Assembly: GCA_964617665.1 (NCBI GenBank)
Contig: CAZUAH010000010.1
Coordinates: 1 to 64,000 of the forward strand
DNA from: JADHUC01 sp964617665
GTDB taxonomy: Bacteria > Planctomycetota > Planctomycetia > Pirellulales > Pirellulaceae
Direction: 5' to 3'
DNA length: 64,000 bases
Within the stretch, counting starts at the first letter, position 1; every line of letters starts with the position of its first letter. Below, one piece after another: positions 54,582-63,186 of this stretch. A program made the position numbers and the translations under genes. The notes under the pieces are model-generated. The model ran no database searches and had not been told where the DNA came from. It was given only the letters and a program-made list of their open reading frames with translations.

Positions 54582-56807
54582 GTGGAACTTTTCAGCATAG
54601 AATGCACAACTTGCCAACAGCGGCTCAACGTGCGTGACGAGTCGGCGATTGGCGAGATTCAGATTTGCCCTAAATGTGGCAGCATGGTGCTGGTCGAAGC
54701 GCCCGCGGATTGGCAGGGTACACCGCCTGACGAACCGACTACGTCGATCGAACCGCCGCCTGTCGTAGAAGAAGAGGACGAGCCGGATAACGCGGCCGCG
54801 GCACCCAGCGAAACGGAAGACGCTTCACAGCAAACGCCCGCAGCGTCTCCCCTTGTCGTCGGTGGCGGTGAGTTACCGTCGCCTTCTCAGGAAGCTGATA
54901 CCGTTGATGGTCCGATTGAATTGGACGCAGAGCCTTCCGATGCGCGGCCGGCGGCCATGGTGCAGCCGGAATCCGTCCCTTCCGACGAACCGCCCATCGC
55001 AGCTGACCCAACGTCGCCACCGCAGACCGGCTCGGCTGAACCGGTACTGCCGACGGACGATTGGACTTCAGAGGCGACGCTGCAGCGACGACAGATGTTG
55101 CTGGTGGGAGGCGCTGCGATCGCCGGGATTGTGCTGGCTGTCGTCGTAGTCGGCTTGCTTGCGTCAAGGAGAACTCAGCCCGAACCTGACGTATCCGTTG
55201 TTGATGGCAAGCCCGGTGTCGAGTCGCCTAAAGATACAGGTGACGGCACATCCAAAGACGCTCCCGGAGACGGTGAGACAGAAAACGAAATTGACGGCAA
55301 GGTTCCCAAGGCGAAAGACGACGAAGATAACCAAGTCGATGGAGATACGGAAAAGCCATCAGATCCGCCCGCCGACGTAGACGCCACGTCGAAAGCTAAG
55401 AGCGAACCGGCGGAAGATACAGAATCGAAGGCCCCAGTGCCAGAATCTGATTCCAAACAGGAGACGCCCTCGAAGGACGAGAAAGGCAAACTGATTCTCA
55501 AGCCGTCCGACGACAAGCCGGACGCCACTGCGATGGACACGACTGCACTTGCGAAGACGTTGGACTTACTGGCGCCATTCACTGACGTCCAGCCGTACAC
55601 GGCGCCGCAGCCGGGTGAAGCGTCCGCAAAGGAAAAGGCTCCGAAACTGGACCCTGCTGCTTTGCCGGCGCAGGGTCCGTCCGCACCTCGCCCGGAACCG
55701 CGCGAGGTTAACGTTCCCGAGCGGTTGAACGACGAGATCCCCGAGATCGAATTCCCCAATGTCCCACTGATCGACTTTCTGCGATTCGTTACCGATTTCA
55801 GCACAATCCCAATCACGCTTGATCCAGACGCATTGGCTCTTGTGGGTGTCACTCCGAAGACGCTGGTCAACGTGAAGCAAACGGACACAAACGTCGCAAA
55901 GTTGCTTTCAGAGGCGTTGACGTCGCTCAATTTGGGCTATGTCCCCTTGGAAGGCCATCTTCTGGTGACGCGCCCGCCATTGCCGGATGGTCAGCCTCGC
56001 AGTCATATTCACTCGGTGGACGACCTGGTTGGCGATGATCCTCAGCAGCTCGCGCGACTGGCGGTCATGATTACCGAGATGATCGAACCGCATTCGTGGC
56101 AAGTGAACGGGGGCGTCGGGATCATTCATCAGACGATGCCCTCGCTGGAATTCGAGCATCGTGACGTGGAACTGTTTCGGGCGATTCTTTTCTGCGATAG
56201 GCTTCGTGTGGCCCGCGGCTTGCCGCCGCAATCGAAGTTCCCCAAGGGGCTGTTCACGATCGAGCCACGATTGCCCCAAGCCAAGAAGCTCCTCGAAACG
56301 CCGGTCACGATCAACTACGTTCAGCCCATATTGTTCGTACGCATTCTGGATCGACTTAGTAGAGAGACGGGGCTGCAGATCATTGTCGATTGGCGGGCTG
56401 TGGCTGAACTTGGCTGGTCGCCAGACGGCGAAGCAACAATCACAGCTAACAACGAGCCGATTGGCCAGGCTCTGGCGGAGATGCTGCTCCCCATGGATCT
56501 AACCTATCGGGTCATCAATGCGGATACCGTCCAAGTCACCTCGCCTTCTGCGCTCGTCGCCCGGTTGGACGTCGAGTTCTACTCGATCAAGGACATGCTA
56601 CTGCCGCAGGAAACACCGAAAGCGTTTCTTGAGCACATCCGCAAGGAGCTTGGACTTCGCGACATCGGAGCGGCAGTTCATCTGGATGCCCCCAGCGAAC
56701 ACCTGATCGCTGCTCTGCCCCAGCCGTGGCATAAGGAATTGGTCAATTTATTGAACCGTCGCAAAAGCAAGCCGGCAGCAGCTCCGGCGAAGAAACCCAC
56801 GCCGTGA
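54582..56807 (+). CDS. Zinc-ribbon, single-TM protein with two STN/secretin-like domains
   Basis: This 741-aa protein starts at a GTG. A zinc ribbon (C8-x2-C11, C29-x2-C32) is followed by an acidic, Pro-rich stretch and a TM segment at ~172-193 (LLVGGAAIAGIVLAVVVVGL). A long Asp/Glu/Lys-rich linker then leads to two ~75-residue beta-alpha-beta domains. The first (~388-470, EIEFPNVPLIDFLRFVTD, LSEALTSLNLGYVP) and the second (~575-650, RILDRLSRETGLQIIVDW, LAEMLLPMDLTYRVI) resemble the STN/secretin N-terminal modules of PilQ and TonB receptors. The zinc ribbon faces the cytoplasm and the STN-like part the periplasm. No beta-barrel domain is present, so it is not a secretin. The role is unknown; a scaffold linking an inner-membrane complex is plausible. 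Confidence 0.75.
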   Translation: MELFSIECTTCQQRLNVRDESAIGEIQICPKCGSMVLVEAPADWQGTPPDEPTTSIEPPPVVEEEDEPDNAAAAPSETEDASQQTPAASPLVVGGGELPSPSQEADTVDGPIELDAEPSDARPAAMVQPESVPSDEPPIAADPTSPPQTGSAEPVLPTDDWTSEATLQRRQMLLVGGAAIAGIVLAVVVVGLLASRRTQPEPDVSVVDGKPGVESPKDTGDGTSKDAPGDGETENEIDGKVPKAKDDEDNQVDGDTEKPSDPPADVDATSKAKSEPAEDTESKAPVPESDSKQETPSKDEKGKLILKPSDDKPDATAMDTTALAKTLDLLAPFTDVQPYTAPQPGEASAKEKAPKLDPAALPAQGPSAPRPEPREVNVPERLNDEIPEIEFPNVPLIDFLRFVTDFSTIPITLDPDALALVGVTPKTLVNVKQTDTNVAKLLSEALTSLNLGYVPLEGHLLVTRPPLPDGQPRSHIHSVDDLVGDDPQQLARLAVMITEMIEPHSWQVNGGVGIIHQTMPSLEFEHRDVELFRAILFCDRLRVARGLPPQSKFPKGLFTIEPRLPQAKKLLETPVTINYVQPILFVRILDRLSRETGLQIIVDWRAVAELGWSPDGEATITANNEPIGQALAEMLLPMDLTYRVINADTVQVTSPSALVARLDVEFYSIKDMLLPQETPKAFLEHIRKELGLRDIGAAVHLDAPSEHLIAALPQPWHKELVNLLNRRKSKPAAAPAKKPTP

Positions 56808-57118
56808 TCGGCTGGCTCGCCGAATGCCCCGTCCGAAGATCGCTATTGACACACGGCTTCATTCCTGATCGACGAGGTACGGCTATTCCATCTGTTCCGG
56901 CAGAAGGGCGGACGTGCCTATCCGCGACACGATCGACGGCCAAGCCAATTGGCCTGTCGATCTACTATCTGGTAGAATTCAATGGCGGCAAGCCGCAACG
57001 GGTGATACCAGGAACCAAATAACAGCGATCGAGCAGCAGAACGGTGGGGCCGGTGTAAGCAGGATCACGCGCTCGCAGCGGAAGACGCGGCGAGTAGGGC
57101 GCGCAAGAAGGAGTCCAA
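56808..57118. other. Intergenic region without a recognised gene
   Basis: These 311 bases hold no convincing gene. TTGACA occurs at 56846-56851 but has no matching -10 at 16-18 bases. A short palindrome built on GCCAATTGGC lies near 56943-56956. AAGGAG at about 57108 is the ribosome-binding site of the response regulator. Confidence 0.5.
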
Positions 57119-57568
57119 ATGAGTCAGCGTACTATTGGGCGGCCAATGGAGATCCTGCTGGTTGAAGACAGCCTGATTGATGCCCGTTTGACGATTGCTG
57201 CACTACGAAAAGGGGGCCTGAAGCACCGATTGACGTTGACTAGGGACGGCGCGGAGGCGACAGATTTCCTTTTCCGGCGCGGACGTTTTGCGATGGCGCC
57301 CCGACCTGACCTGATTCTGCTGGACGTAGTGCTGCCGAAGAAAGGCGGGCTGGAAGTCTTGGCCGAAGTAAGAGAAGATGACGATTTGAAGAAGATACCC
57401 GTGGTGGTGCTGACGGCTGCAGAAGACGATGACACCAAAGCCCAATGCACAAACCGCGGCGTCGAACATTACATACCAAAGCCGGTGAACCTGGATAAGT
57501 TCCTGGAAGTTGTCAAGAAGCTGAAACACCACTGGCATCACGACCTGATCCTGCCGTCGTTGGAATAG
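57119..57568 (+). CDS. CheY-like single-domain response regulator (Rcp1 type)
   Basis: This 149-aa protein is a lone receiver domain. The acidic pair is E16-D17 (ILLVEDS), the phospho-acceptor D69 in LLDVVLP, the switch Thr99 in VVVLTA and the conserved Lys121 in PKPVN. The DFLFRRG segment between helices is typical of the Rcp1/phytochrome-associated subgroup. No output domain and no kinase gene lies nearby, so its partner kinase must be elsewhere. AAGGAG five bases before the ATG sets the start. The next gene begins five bases after its stop, so they are probably co-translated. Confidence 0.92.
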   Translation: MSQRTIGRPMEILLVEDSLIDARLTIAALRKGGLKHRLTLTRDGAEATDFLFRRGRFAMAPRPDLILLDVVLPKKGGLEVLAEVREDDDLKKIPVVVLTAAEDDDTKAQCTNRGVEHYIPKPVNLDKFLEVVKKLKHHWHHDLILPSLE

Positions 57569-57573
57569 AGATC

Positions 57574-59421
57574 ATGACAAACGACAACCAACCGCAACCC
57601 GATGGCTTCCCCAGCCAGCCGATTCGACGCCCCGCGCCCCGCCAGCCGGGGCAACCCGCCGGTACGCCTCCGACCACAGGCCCATTGCCCATGGGACCTC
57701 CGCCCGGCAGCACCCCTGCTGGGGTCCCTGCCCAGACGCCAACGGCCGCTCCCGGCCAGCCGGCCGTGCCGGCGTACCAGCCAACGCCGGGAGTACCTGT
57801 TGAGCAGCCGAATCAGGCCGGTCAACTCGGGACCACCCCGCCAATCGTGCCCGCGCCCGGCGCGGTGGAGGCAAAGCCCCGCGAGGACCGTGACGGTAGG
57901 AGTCCCAGCCTCCTACCGTTTGCCATAGCAGCCGGCGTGTGTTTACTTCTTGCGGCCATCGGCTTGCTGGCCTTTCTGGCCACGCGTGGTGGCGACGAGG
58001 ACGAACAGGGAAGGCAGGCCGCTGCCACTCAAGCGAAGAAGTCATCTGTTGGGCGGACGCAGATCATCCGGACTCGCCCCAGAAGACAGACGCCTGCGCG
58101 TAGCACGGTCGAGGATGTGGAATCGGGTCTCGGCCAGGTGGAAATGGCTATTGACGAGGACGACGTGTTGGCAACGGCCGCCGCCCCGGACGGTCTCCAG
58201 GGGGATTCCGTAGCGAGAGTTGACGGCAGGACCGGCGGCTTGGTGATGGAGAACGACGCCAACGCCTTCGACGGTAAACTACCCAGCGTCGACGATTTGA
58301 ACCTCGATAGCACCGAAGACAGTTCAGATCCCATGGAACCCGAGGAAGGAACGGAAGAAGAGACAGGTGACGGGGAGGAAGAACCTGAAGATCGTCCTGA
58401 TCCCTTCGCCGGATTTCCGGACCGCGTCGATATACCAAAGCTGACTGGTTCCGCGGGTAGTGCAAGTCCAACGACATTGGGCGCGCTTCAACTTTTGGAA
58501 TCCGACGAGGTTTCGTTCGGACTGCGACACGGCCAGTCGGCGTATGGTCCGCGCGGGCGATTCGCGATGGGGCCCACGGACGAATCGCGAAAGGCTCAAG
58601 CGACGTTGCAATTGGCCGGCGGACAGCCGATCCCAGTTGCAGAGCTCAGCGTGGACAACAACGAGCTGAAGTTCCAGTGGTTGGCGGACGATACAACTCG
58701 CGAAGCCGACTGTCTGCGCAACTGCAGCCTGTTAGTCACGGTCGGCGAGCAGTCCCGGGCGATGGCGTTGCGAAAGCCAGAAGTCATCGCTCCATGGAAA
58801 GTCGATCCGTTGAAAGGCGGTGGGACATGCGAGCGCAAGCTGGCCTCGGTTCCGAAGTCCGCATCGGTTGGCGTCGAAATTCTGGAACTGTCCGATCGGT
58901 TTCCGGGGCACACGATCATCGGCGGCAGTCGATTGCAGCCATCGAAATGGACTCAGATCAGAATGCAGGGCCCGTCAAAGGCAGTGTTGTTCACGCTCGA
59001 TGTCAGATTCCGGCCCACGAAGACTCAGCAATTCTCCCTGGAAGCCAAGACCTCATGGCCTGAAGGCGCCAAGTTCAATCCGAGGACGATCCGATCCCAA
59101 GTTGCCGGCCTACGAACGAGGAAGCTTGCACTCCAGAATCAGTTAGGATCGCTCCCAGCAGGCAGTCGTGCTGCGGCGAATCAACAGATCGACGCGATAG
59201 ATGCACAAATCACTCGTTATCAAGAACTTCAGGACGCGTGCGACAAGATGGCGGGCGGTGCCGAGATTCACTTCCGGGTGTTCATGAACTTCGGAGGTCT
59301 GGAGACCGATCTGCTTACGTCAAAGGCCCAGGCGACCGCCACGGCCGATTCTCCCACCGTTTTTCCCGGACTCGAAGAAGCAGCAAAAGAACTGGATGCC
59401 AAAGATGCCGATGAGGGGTAG
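57574..59421 (+). CDS. Pro-rich single-TM protein with acidic linker, function unknown
   Basis: This 615-aa protein is not recognised. Residues 1-110 are Pro/Gly/Gln-rich and disordered. A TM helix spans ~114-136 (PFAIAAGVCLLLAAIGLLAF). A linker follows that becomes very acidic at about 250-280 (EEGTEEETGDGEEE). The C-terminal ~320 residues are a beta-rich exported domain with two cysteine-containing stretches (ADCLRNCSLLV and GGGTCERKL) and a helical hairpin near 515-560 (RKLALQNQLGSLPAG, IDAIDAQITRYQEL). The layout (disordered cytoplasmic N-terminus, TM, acidic linker, exported domain) mirrors the protein at 54582. It follows the response regulator by five bases. Confidence 0.7.
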   Translation: MTNDNQPQPDGFPSQPIRRPAPRQPGQPAGTPPTTGPLPMGPPPGSTPAGVPAQTPTAAPGQPAVPAYQPTPGVPVEQPNQAGQLGTTPPIVPAPGAVEAKPREDRDGRSPSLLPFAIAAGVCLLLAAIGLLAFLATRGGDEDEQGRQAAATQAKKSSVGRTQIIRTRPRRQTPARSTVEDVESGLGQVEMAIDEDDVLATAAAPDGLQGDSVARVDGRTGGLVMENDANAFDGKLPSVDDLNLDSTEDSSDPMEPEEGTEEETGDGEEEPEDRPDPFAGFPDRVDIPKLTGSAGSASPTTLGALQLLESDEVSFGLRHGQSAYGPRGRFAMGPTDESRKAQATLQLAGGQPIPVAELSVDNNELKFQWLADDTTREADCLRNCSLLVTVGEQSRAMALRKPEVIAPWKVDPLKGGGTCERKLASVPKSASVGVEILELSDRFPGHTIIGGSRLQPSKWTQIRMQGPSKAVLFTLDVRFRPTKTQQFSLEAKTSWPEGAKFNPRTIRSQVAGLRTRKLALQNQLGSLPAGSRAAANQQIDAIDAQITRYQELQDACDKMAGGAEIHFRVFMNFGGLETDLLTSKAQATATADSPTVFPGLEEAAKELDAKDADEG

Positions 59422-59510
59422 AAAGCGGCTCTGATCTACGGAATACTAGTGAGCGCAGCGTACGAAGTACGGAGTACTGGATACAAAGTTCGCCACCCTG
59501 AGGCCGCGGC

Positions 59511-60917
59511 ATGCTCTACCGAGTCCGCACCACTGTTCAACTGATTGCAGTCTTCGTTTTGCTTCTGGTTTCCCAGGCGGGCGAACTGTTCTGCGCTGCC
59601 CAAGGCTCAGAAACGTCCTACGCGGGAAAGTCGGTGAACGAGTGGATCCAAGTTCTGGAAACTCGCCTGGAAGAGGAAACGGACGAAGACAAAGAGGCGT
59701 GTCGACAAGCGGCAGCCGCGCTCGGCCAAATCGGCCCGGCCGCCAAGGACGCCGTGCCGCTTCTGGCAAAGGCGCTCGAGTCACCGTCACCGGAAGTCCG
59801 GCATTTCGCCGTCGATGCTTTGGGGCGTATCGGACCGGATGCCAGAGACAGTGTCCCGGCAATCGTTGCCGGAGTGGACATCCCGAAAGACGATCCCGTC
59901 TACGCCAGACTCTACGCTAGATTGATGCACTTTCGCCGGTATGCGGCCAAGGCCCTTGGACGAATCGGCGGCTCGGACCAAGAAGCCGTCCGCGTTCTGG
60001 AAGCAGCACTGCAAAACGAAGACCCGCTTTACCGTGTCGAAGCAGCACTGGCGTTGTGGAGGATGACTCAGCACGAAAAGGCCGTACCAACGCTAGAGGC
60101 GATCATTCGGCAAGACGAGGCGGAAGGGCCCTTCGAAGCCATCATGGCGCTGTCGGGGATTGGGCTCGAAGCAAACGCGGCAATCGACACTCTGGTGGCA
60201 ACCCTGAAACACACCGACCCCGATCTGCGGCGTGCGGCAGCAAGGGTGCTCGTGCAAATCGGACCGTCTGTATTTGAACGGGTAGCACAGTTGTTGACCG
60301 ACGGCGATCTTGACTCGCCGGAAGAAGCGGCTTATGTGCTTGGCGAGCTATTGGCGAAACTTCGCACGATCACTTTCTACAGCCGCGAACGTGTGGAAGC
60401 CGAGTTTGTCAAGGTGAAGGAATTCGTTTTCGGTCTGGTCGAACCGGCGCTAATTCCCTTACTCTCCCACGAACGAGAGGAAGTACGCGCGGTCGCGTCG
60501 CGGTCGTTGGCGCACATGGGCATCCTCGCAGCGCCGCTTCTGCTGCCGATCCTGGACGACGAGGACCGCCAACCTCGCGAGAGCGCCATCGACGCGCTCG
60601 AACGTCTAGAGCAGTACTTGCCGCCTGAATCTCCGGCAAGTGATGGTGTGGAACAAGTCAAACGTGAATTGGTCAAGCCTCTGATGGCGTTGATGGGTCA
60701 TCGGAGCCCGGAGGTCCGCCGTGCAGCCTATCGAGCGTTTGCCGAATTCTCGTTTGGCAAGGAAGGCACAGCCGCGATGCCCCTGCTGTTGAAGGCGCTT
60801 CGAGATCCGGACGCAGCGATTCGCAGTCACGCCACCAAGGCTCGCGACGCACTCGCCGTGTGGCAAGTGGAGAACCCAGTTACTACGCGATCTGATGCGA
60901 TTTTGGCACCAGACTGA
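59511..60917 (+). CDS. Exported HEAT-repeat protein
   Basis: This 468-aa protein has a signal peptide (VQLIAVFVLLLVSQAGELFC, possible lipobox-like Cys) and about ten HEAT-like helical repeats. Examples are AAAALGQIGPAAKDAVPLLA, VDALGRIGPDARDSVPAIVA, RAAARVLVQIGPSVFERVA and ASRSLAHMGILAAPLLLPIL. The conserved Asp/Pro pattern (..GP..A...VP.L..) is clear. Such proteins are usually binding scaffolds rather than enzymes; planctomycetes have many exported ones. A 90-bp gap separates it from the Pro-rich protein. The ATG at 59511 has no strong ribosome-binding site. Confidence 0.82.
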   Translation: MLYRVRTTVQLIAVFVLLLVSQAGELFCAAQGSETSYAGKSVNEWIQVLETRLEEETDEDKEACRQAAAALGQIGPAAKDAVPLLAKALESPSPEVRHFAVDALGRIGPDARDSVPAIVAGVDIPKDDPVYARLYARLMHFRRYAAKALGRIGGSDQEAVRVLEAALQNEDPLYRVEAALALWRMTQHEKAVPTLEAIIRQDEAEGPFEAIMALSGIGLEANAAIDTLVATLKHTDPDLRRAAARVLVQIGPSVFERVAQLLTDGDLDSPEEAAYVLGELLAKLRTITFYSRERVEAEFVKVKEFVFGLVEPALIPLLSHEREEVRAVASRSLAHMGILAAPLLLPILDDEDRQPRESAIDALERLEQYLPPESPASDGVEQVKRELVKPLMALMGHRSPEVRRAAYRAFAEFSFGKEGTAAMPLLLKALRDPDAAIRSHATKARDALAVWQVENPVTTRSDAILAPD

Positions 60918-61293
60918 GCGACCAACGGGAGCGAGCCATCCTCGACCGAGCGGTAGCTCGCATTTGGCTGGCGGCCCAGCCGCCCTACGAATTGACGCCG
61001 GGGTAAGTTAGAATCTGAATATTTCGACTGTTCGACTTCGACCCCTGCCGGCTCGTCCGGCAGGTGAACCAGTTTGAAAGGCTAAGAAAACGTCCCTCTA
61101 AAACCCCTTGTCATCCCCTCTTCGCCGCCCACGGCGGCGAAGAGGGGATGACTAGGTAAGCAAGGTGGTGAGCGGCCGCGTTAGCTGCCCAAACATCGGC
61201 TCCTGCCAGACGAGCTGGCAGGGGGCCAATACCAACTCAAACAGTCGAAATATTGACGTAGAGCATTACACTCCAAAACGGGATCCTCGATCA
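60918..61293. other. Intergenic region before moxR, mostly a nested palindromic element
   Basis: No gene is seen in these 376 bases. Positions 61018-61254 form one element (listed separately). The 100 bases before it show nothing clear besides GC-rich text. The ribosome-binding site of moxR is weak. Confidence 0.6.
61018..61254. repeat. Triple-nested inverted-repeat element (MITE-like)
   Basis: Three levels of symmetry are centred on about 61131-61136. Outer: AATATTTCGACTGTT at 61018-61032 and its perfect reverse complement at 61240-61254. Middle: CTGCCGG-N5-CCGGCAG at 61045-61063 mirrors CTGCCAG-N5-CTGGCAG at 61203-61221, so each arm is a hairpin and the one changed base pair (G-C to A-T) is compensated. 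Inner: a perfect 19-bp stem with a 3-base loop at 61111-61151. No open frame and no T-tract occur. It may be a MITE, a REP-like element or a structured RNA upstream of moxR. Confidence 0.8.
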
Positions 61294-62289
61294 ATGAGCA
61301 GCGAGAGTACCGAGGCAGATCTTGGGCAAGAACAGAACCAGTTTCAATCCGATTTGGAGAAACTGCGGCGGGCCATTGCCGATGTGCTCGTCGGTCAAGA
61401 CGAAGTGATCGACTTGACCCTGGCAGCACTCATCGCCGGCGGCCACGTGCTGCTGGAAGGCCCCCCCGGCGTGGGCAAGACAGTGTTGGGGCGAACGCTG
61501 GCCAATTCGCTGGACGTTGAGTACCGCCGCATCCAGTTTACTTCGGATCTGATGCCATCCGATATCATCGGCACGTACGTGGTTATGGAATCGCAGGGTC
61601 GGCGACGTTTCGAATTCCAGCACGGCCCGATTTTCACCAGCTTGCTCTTGGCAGACGAGATAAACCGGGCGACGCCCAAGACGCAGGCGGCGCTGTTCGA
61701 GGCACTCGAAGAACGATCACTGACCGTAGCCAACGAATCGTACCCGCTCCCGTCGCCGTTTTTTGCCATTGCCACGCAGAGTCTTGGCGACATCGAGGGC
61801 ACTTTCCCGATGCCGGAAACGCAACTCGATCGTTTCTTCTTCAAGCTGGTCATGAATCCGCCGGCTGGGAGTGATCTGGAAACGATTCTCGGGCGAACGA
61901 CCGAACCAGCGAAAGATGCAGGCCAGCGAGTTATCAAAGGTGATCGGGTGGTCGAGATGACTCGGTTGGCACGCCAAGCGACGATTGCACCCGACATGCT
62001 GAGCCACGCAGCCAAATTGGTTATGGCCACGCATCCGGACAACCAGGCCGCCCCCGAATCGACGCGACAGTTTGTCCTTCGCGGTGCGAGCCCACGAGCC
62101 GGACAGGCGATGATCCTGACAGCAAAGGTGCTGGCCATCGTCGACGGCCGCACCGACGTTTCACGCGACGACCTGCACCGAGTCGCGGTGCCTGCCCTTC
62201 GCCATCGTGTGGCTCTGAACTTCGAAGGCCACGCGCAAGAAACAGGGATCGACGGGATTATCAACGAGATCTTGAATGCTGTGAAGTGA
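61294..62289 (+). CDS. moxR: MoxR-family AAA+ ATPase
   Basis: This 331-aa protein is a MoxR AAA+ ATPase. The Walker A motif is G56-PPGVGK-T63, Walker B is LLLADE (117-122) with INRATPKTQAALFEALEE, and sensor 1 is FFAIATQ. IEGTFPMPETQLDRFFFK is the typical MoxR segment, followed by a C-terminal lid with SPRAGQAMI. These cytoplasmic chaperones act with DUF58 and VWA proteins on membrane or exported complexes. ATG at 61294 is chosen over a frame from 61165, which runs through the palindromic element. Its stop overlaps the DUF58 start as TGATG, so the two are coupled. Confidence 0.93.
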   Translation: MSSESTEADLGQEQNQFQSDLEKLRRAIADVLVGQDEVIDLTLAALIAGGHVLLEGPPGVGKTVLGRTLANSLDVEYRRIQFTSDLMPSDIIGTYVVMESQGRRRFEFQHGPIFTSLLLADEINRATPKTQAALFEALEERSLTVANESYPLPSPFFAIATQSLGDIEGTFPMPETQLDRFFFKLVMNPPAGSDLETILGRTTEPAKDAGQRVIKGDRVVEMTRLARQATIAPDMLSHAAKLVMATHPDNQAAPESTRQFVLRGASPRAGQAMILTAKVLAIVDGRTDVSRDDLHRVAVPALRHRVALNFEGHAQETGIDGIINEILNAVK

Positions 62290-63176
62290 TGACGCTGTTT
62301 GATTCCAACTTTCGAAAACGCTGCGACTATCTGGATCAAGCGGCCCGGCGCAGTTGGGGAACGCGGTTCTTGGGCAGGCGACTGGACAAACGCTGGGCTG
62401 GCGGCAGTGAGTTTGTTGGGCATTCGGACTACACGAGCGGCGACGACTTCCGCTACGTTGATTGGCACATTTGTGCGCGACATGACGAACTGCTCACTCG
62501 GCAATACCGCGGAAGCGAAGATCGCGTCGTCGATCTAGTGTTGGACTGTTCCTACGGCATGGGCTTGGGGGATCCAAGAAAGTTCGATGTGGCGCGGCAT
62601 CTGGCGGCCGCGTTGGGATACATGGCGCTGGCCATTTGGGACCAAGTTGGCATTGTGGCCGTGTCGGATCGGATCGTCGCGGAATTGCCGCCGGTCCGTG
62701 GCAGGAGTCGCTTGCCACGACTGTTTCGGTTCCTGGATGGTCTCGATGTGGACGTGGCGCCCGTGAATCTAAGTGCCGCTGTCGAGTCGTTCGTACGGAA
62801 CCGACCGCATCGAGGAACAACTGTCGTGATCAGCGATCTGTTCGATCCCTCCGGATTCGAATCGGCGATTGACCTGCTGGCAATCCGTGGTTTTCAGCCG
62901 TATCTGCTGCAGGTCGTGGACGACGCCGAAGCAGACCCAACCTACTCGGGTAGCGTCACGTTGGTGGATATCGGCCGCGACCGATCGCGCAGGACCTACT
63001 TGGAAGAAATCGACTTGGTGAATTACAGAAGAGTCTTTCGCGAATTCAGCATGGCGTGCCGCCGCTATTGTGCACAGCGTTCGATTGGGATCATCCAGAC
63101 GAGAACCGGAACGCCGTTCCAGGAGTCCGTCTTGCGGATGATCCGAACCGCCACGTCCCGGATGTATGCTCAGTGA
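62289..63176 (+). CDS. DUF58 protein (VWA-like partner of MoxR)
   Basis: This 295-aa protein matches DUF58: RSWGTRFLGRRLDKRWAGGS, GDDFRYVDWHICARHDELLT and RQYRGSEDRVVDLVLDCSYGM, then a VWA-like fold with TTVVISDLFDP. It lies between MoxR and a VWA protein, the usual arrangement. No TM segment is present. The ATG at 62289 overlaps the moxR stop by one base. A GTG three bases earlier is a less likely start. Confidence 0.9.
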   Translation: MTLFDSNFRKRCDYLDQAARRSWGTRFLGRRLDKRWAGGSEFVGHSDYTSGDDFRYVDWHICARHDELLTRQYRGSEDRVVDLVLDCSYGMGLGDPRKFDVARHLAAALGYMALAIWDQVGIVAVSDRIVAELPPVRGRSRLPRLFRFLDGLDVDVAPVNLSAAVESFVRNRPHRGTTVVISDLFDPSGFESAIDLLAIRGFQPYLLQVVDDAEADPTYSGSVTLVDIGRDRSRRTYLEEIDLVNYRRVFREFSMACRRYCAQRSIGIIQTRTGTPFQESVLRMIRTATSRMYAQ

Positions 63177-63186
63177 GGTTGCGACC

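Noticed and set aside
56846..56874. Promoter for the response regulator
   Set aside because: TTGACA at 56846 has no -10-like hexamer at 16-18 bases.
61111..61151. Simple rho-independent terminator after the HEAT gene
   Set aside because: The 19-bp hairpin has no T-tract and is the core of a larger symmetrical element, so a plain terminator does not explain it.
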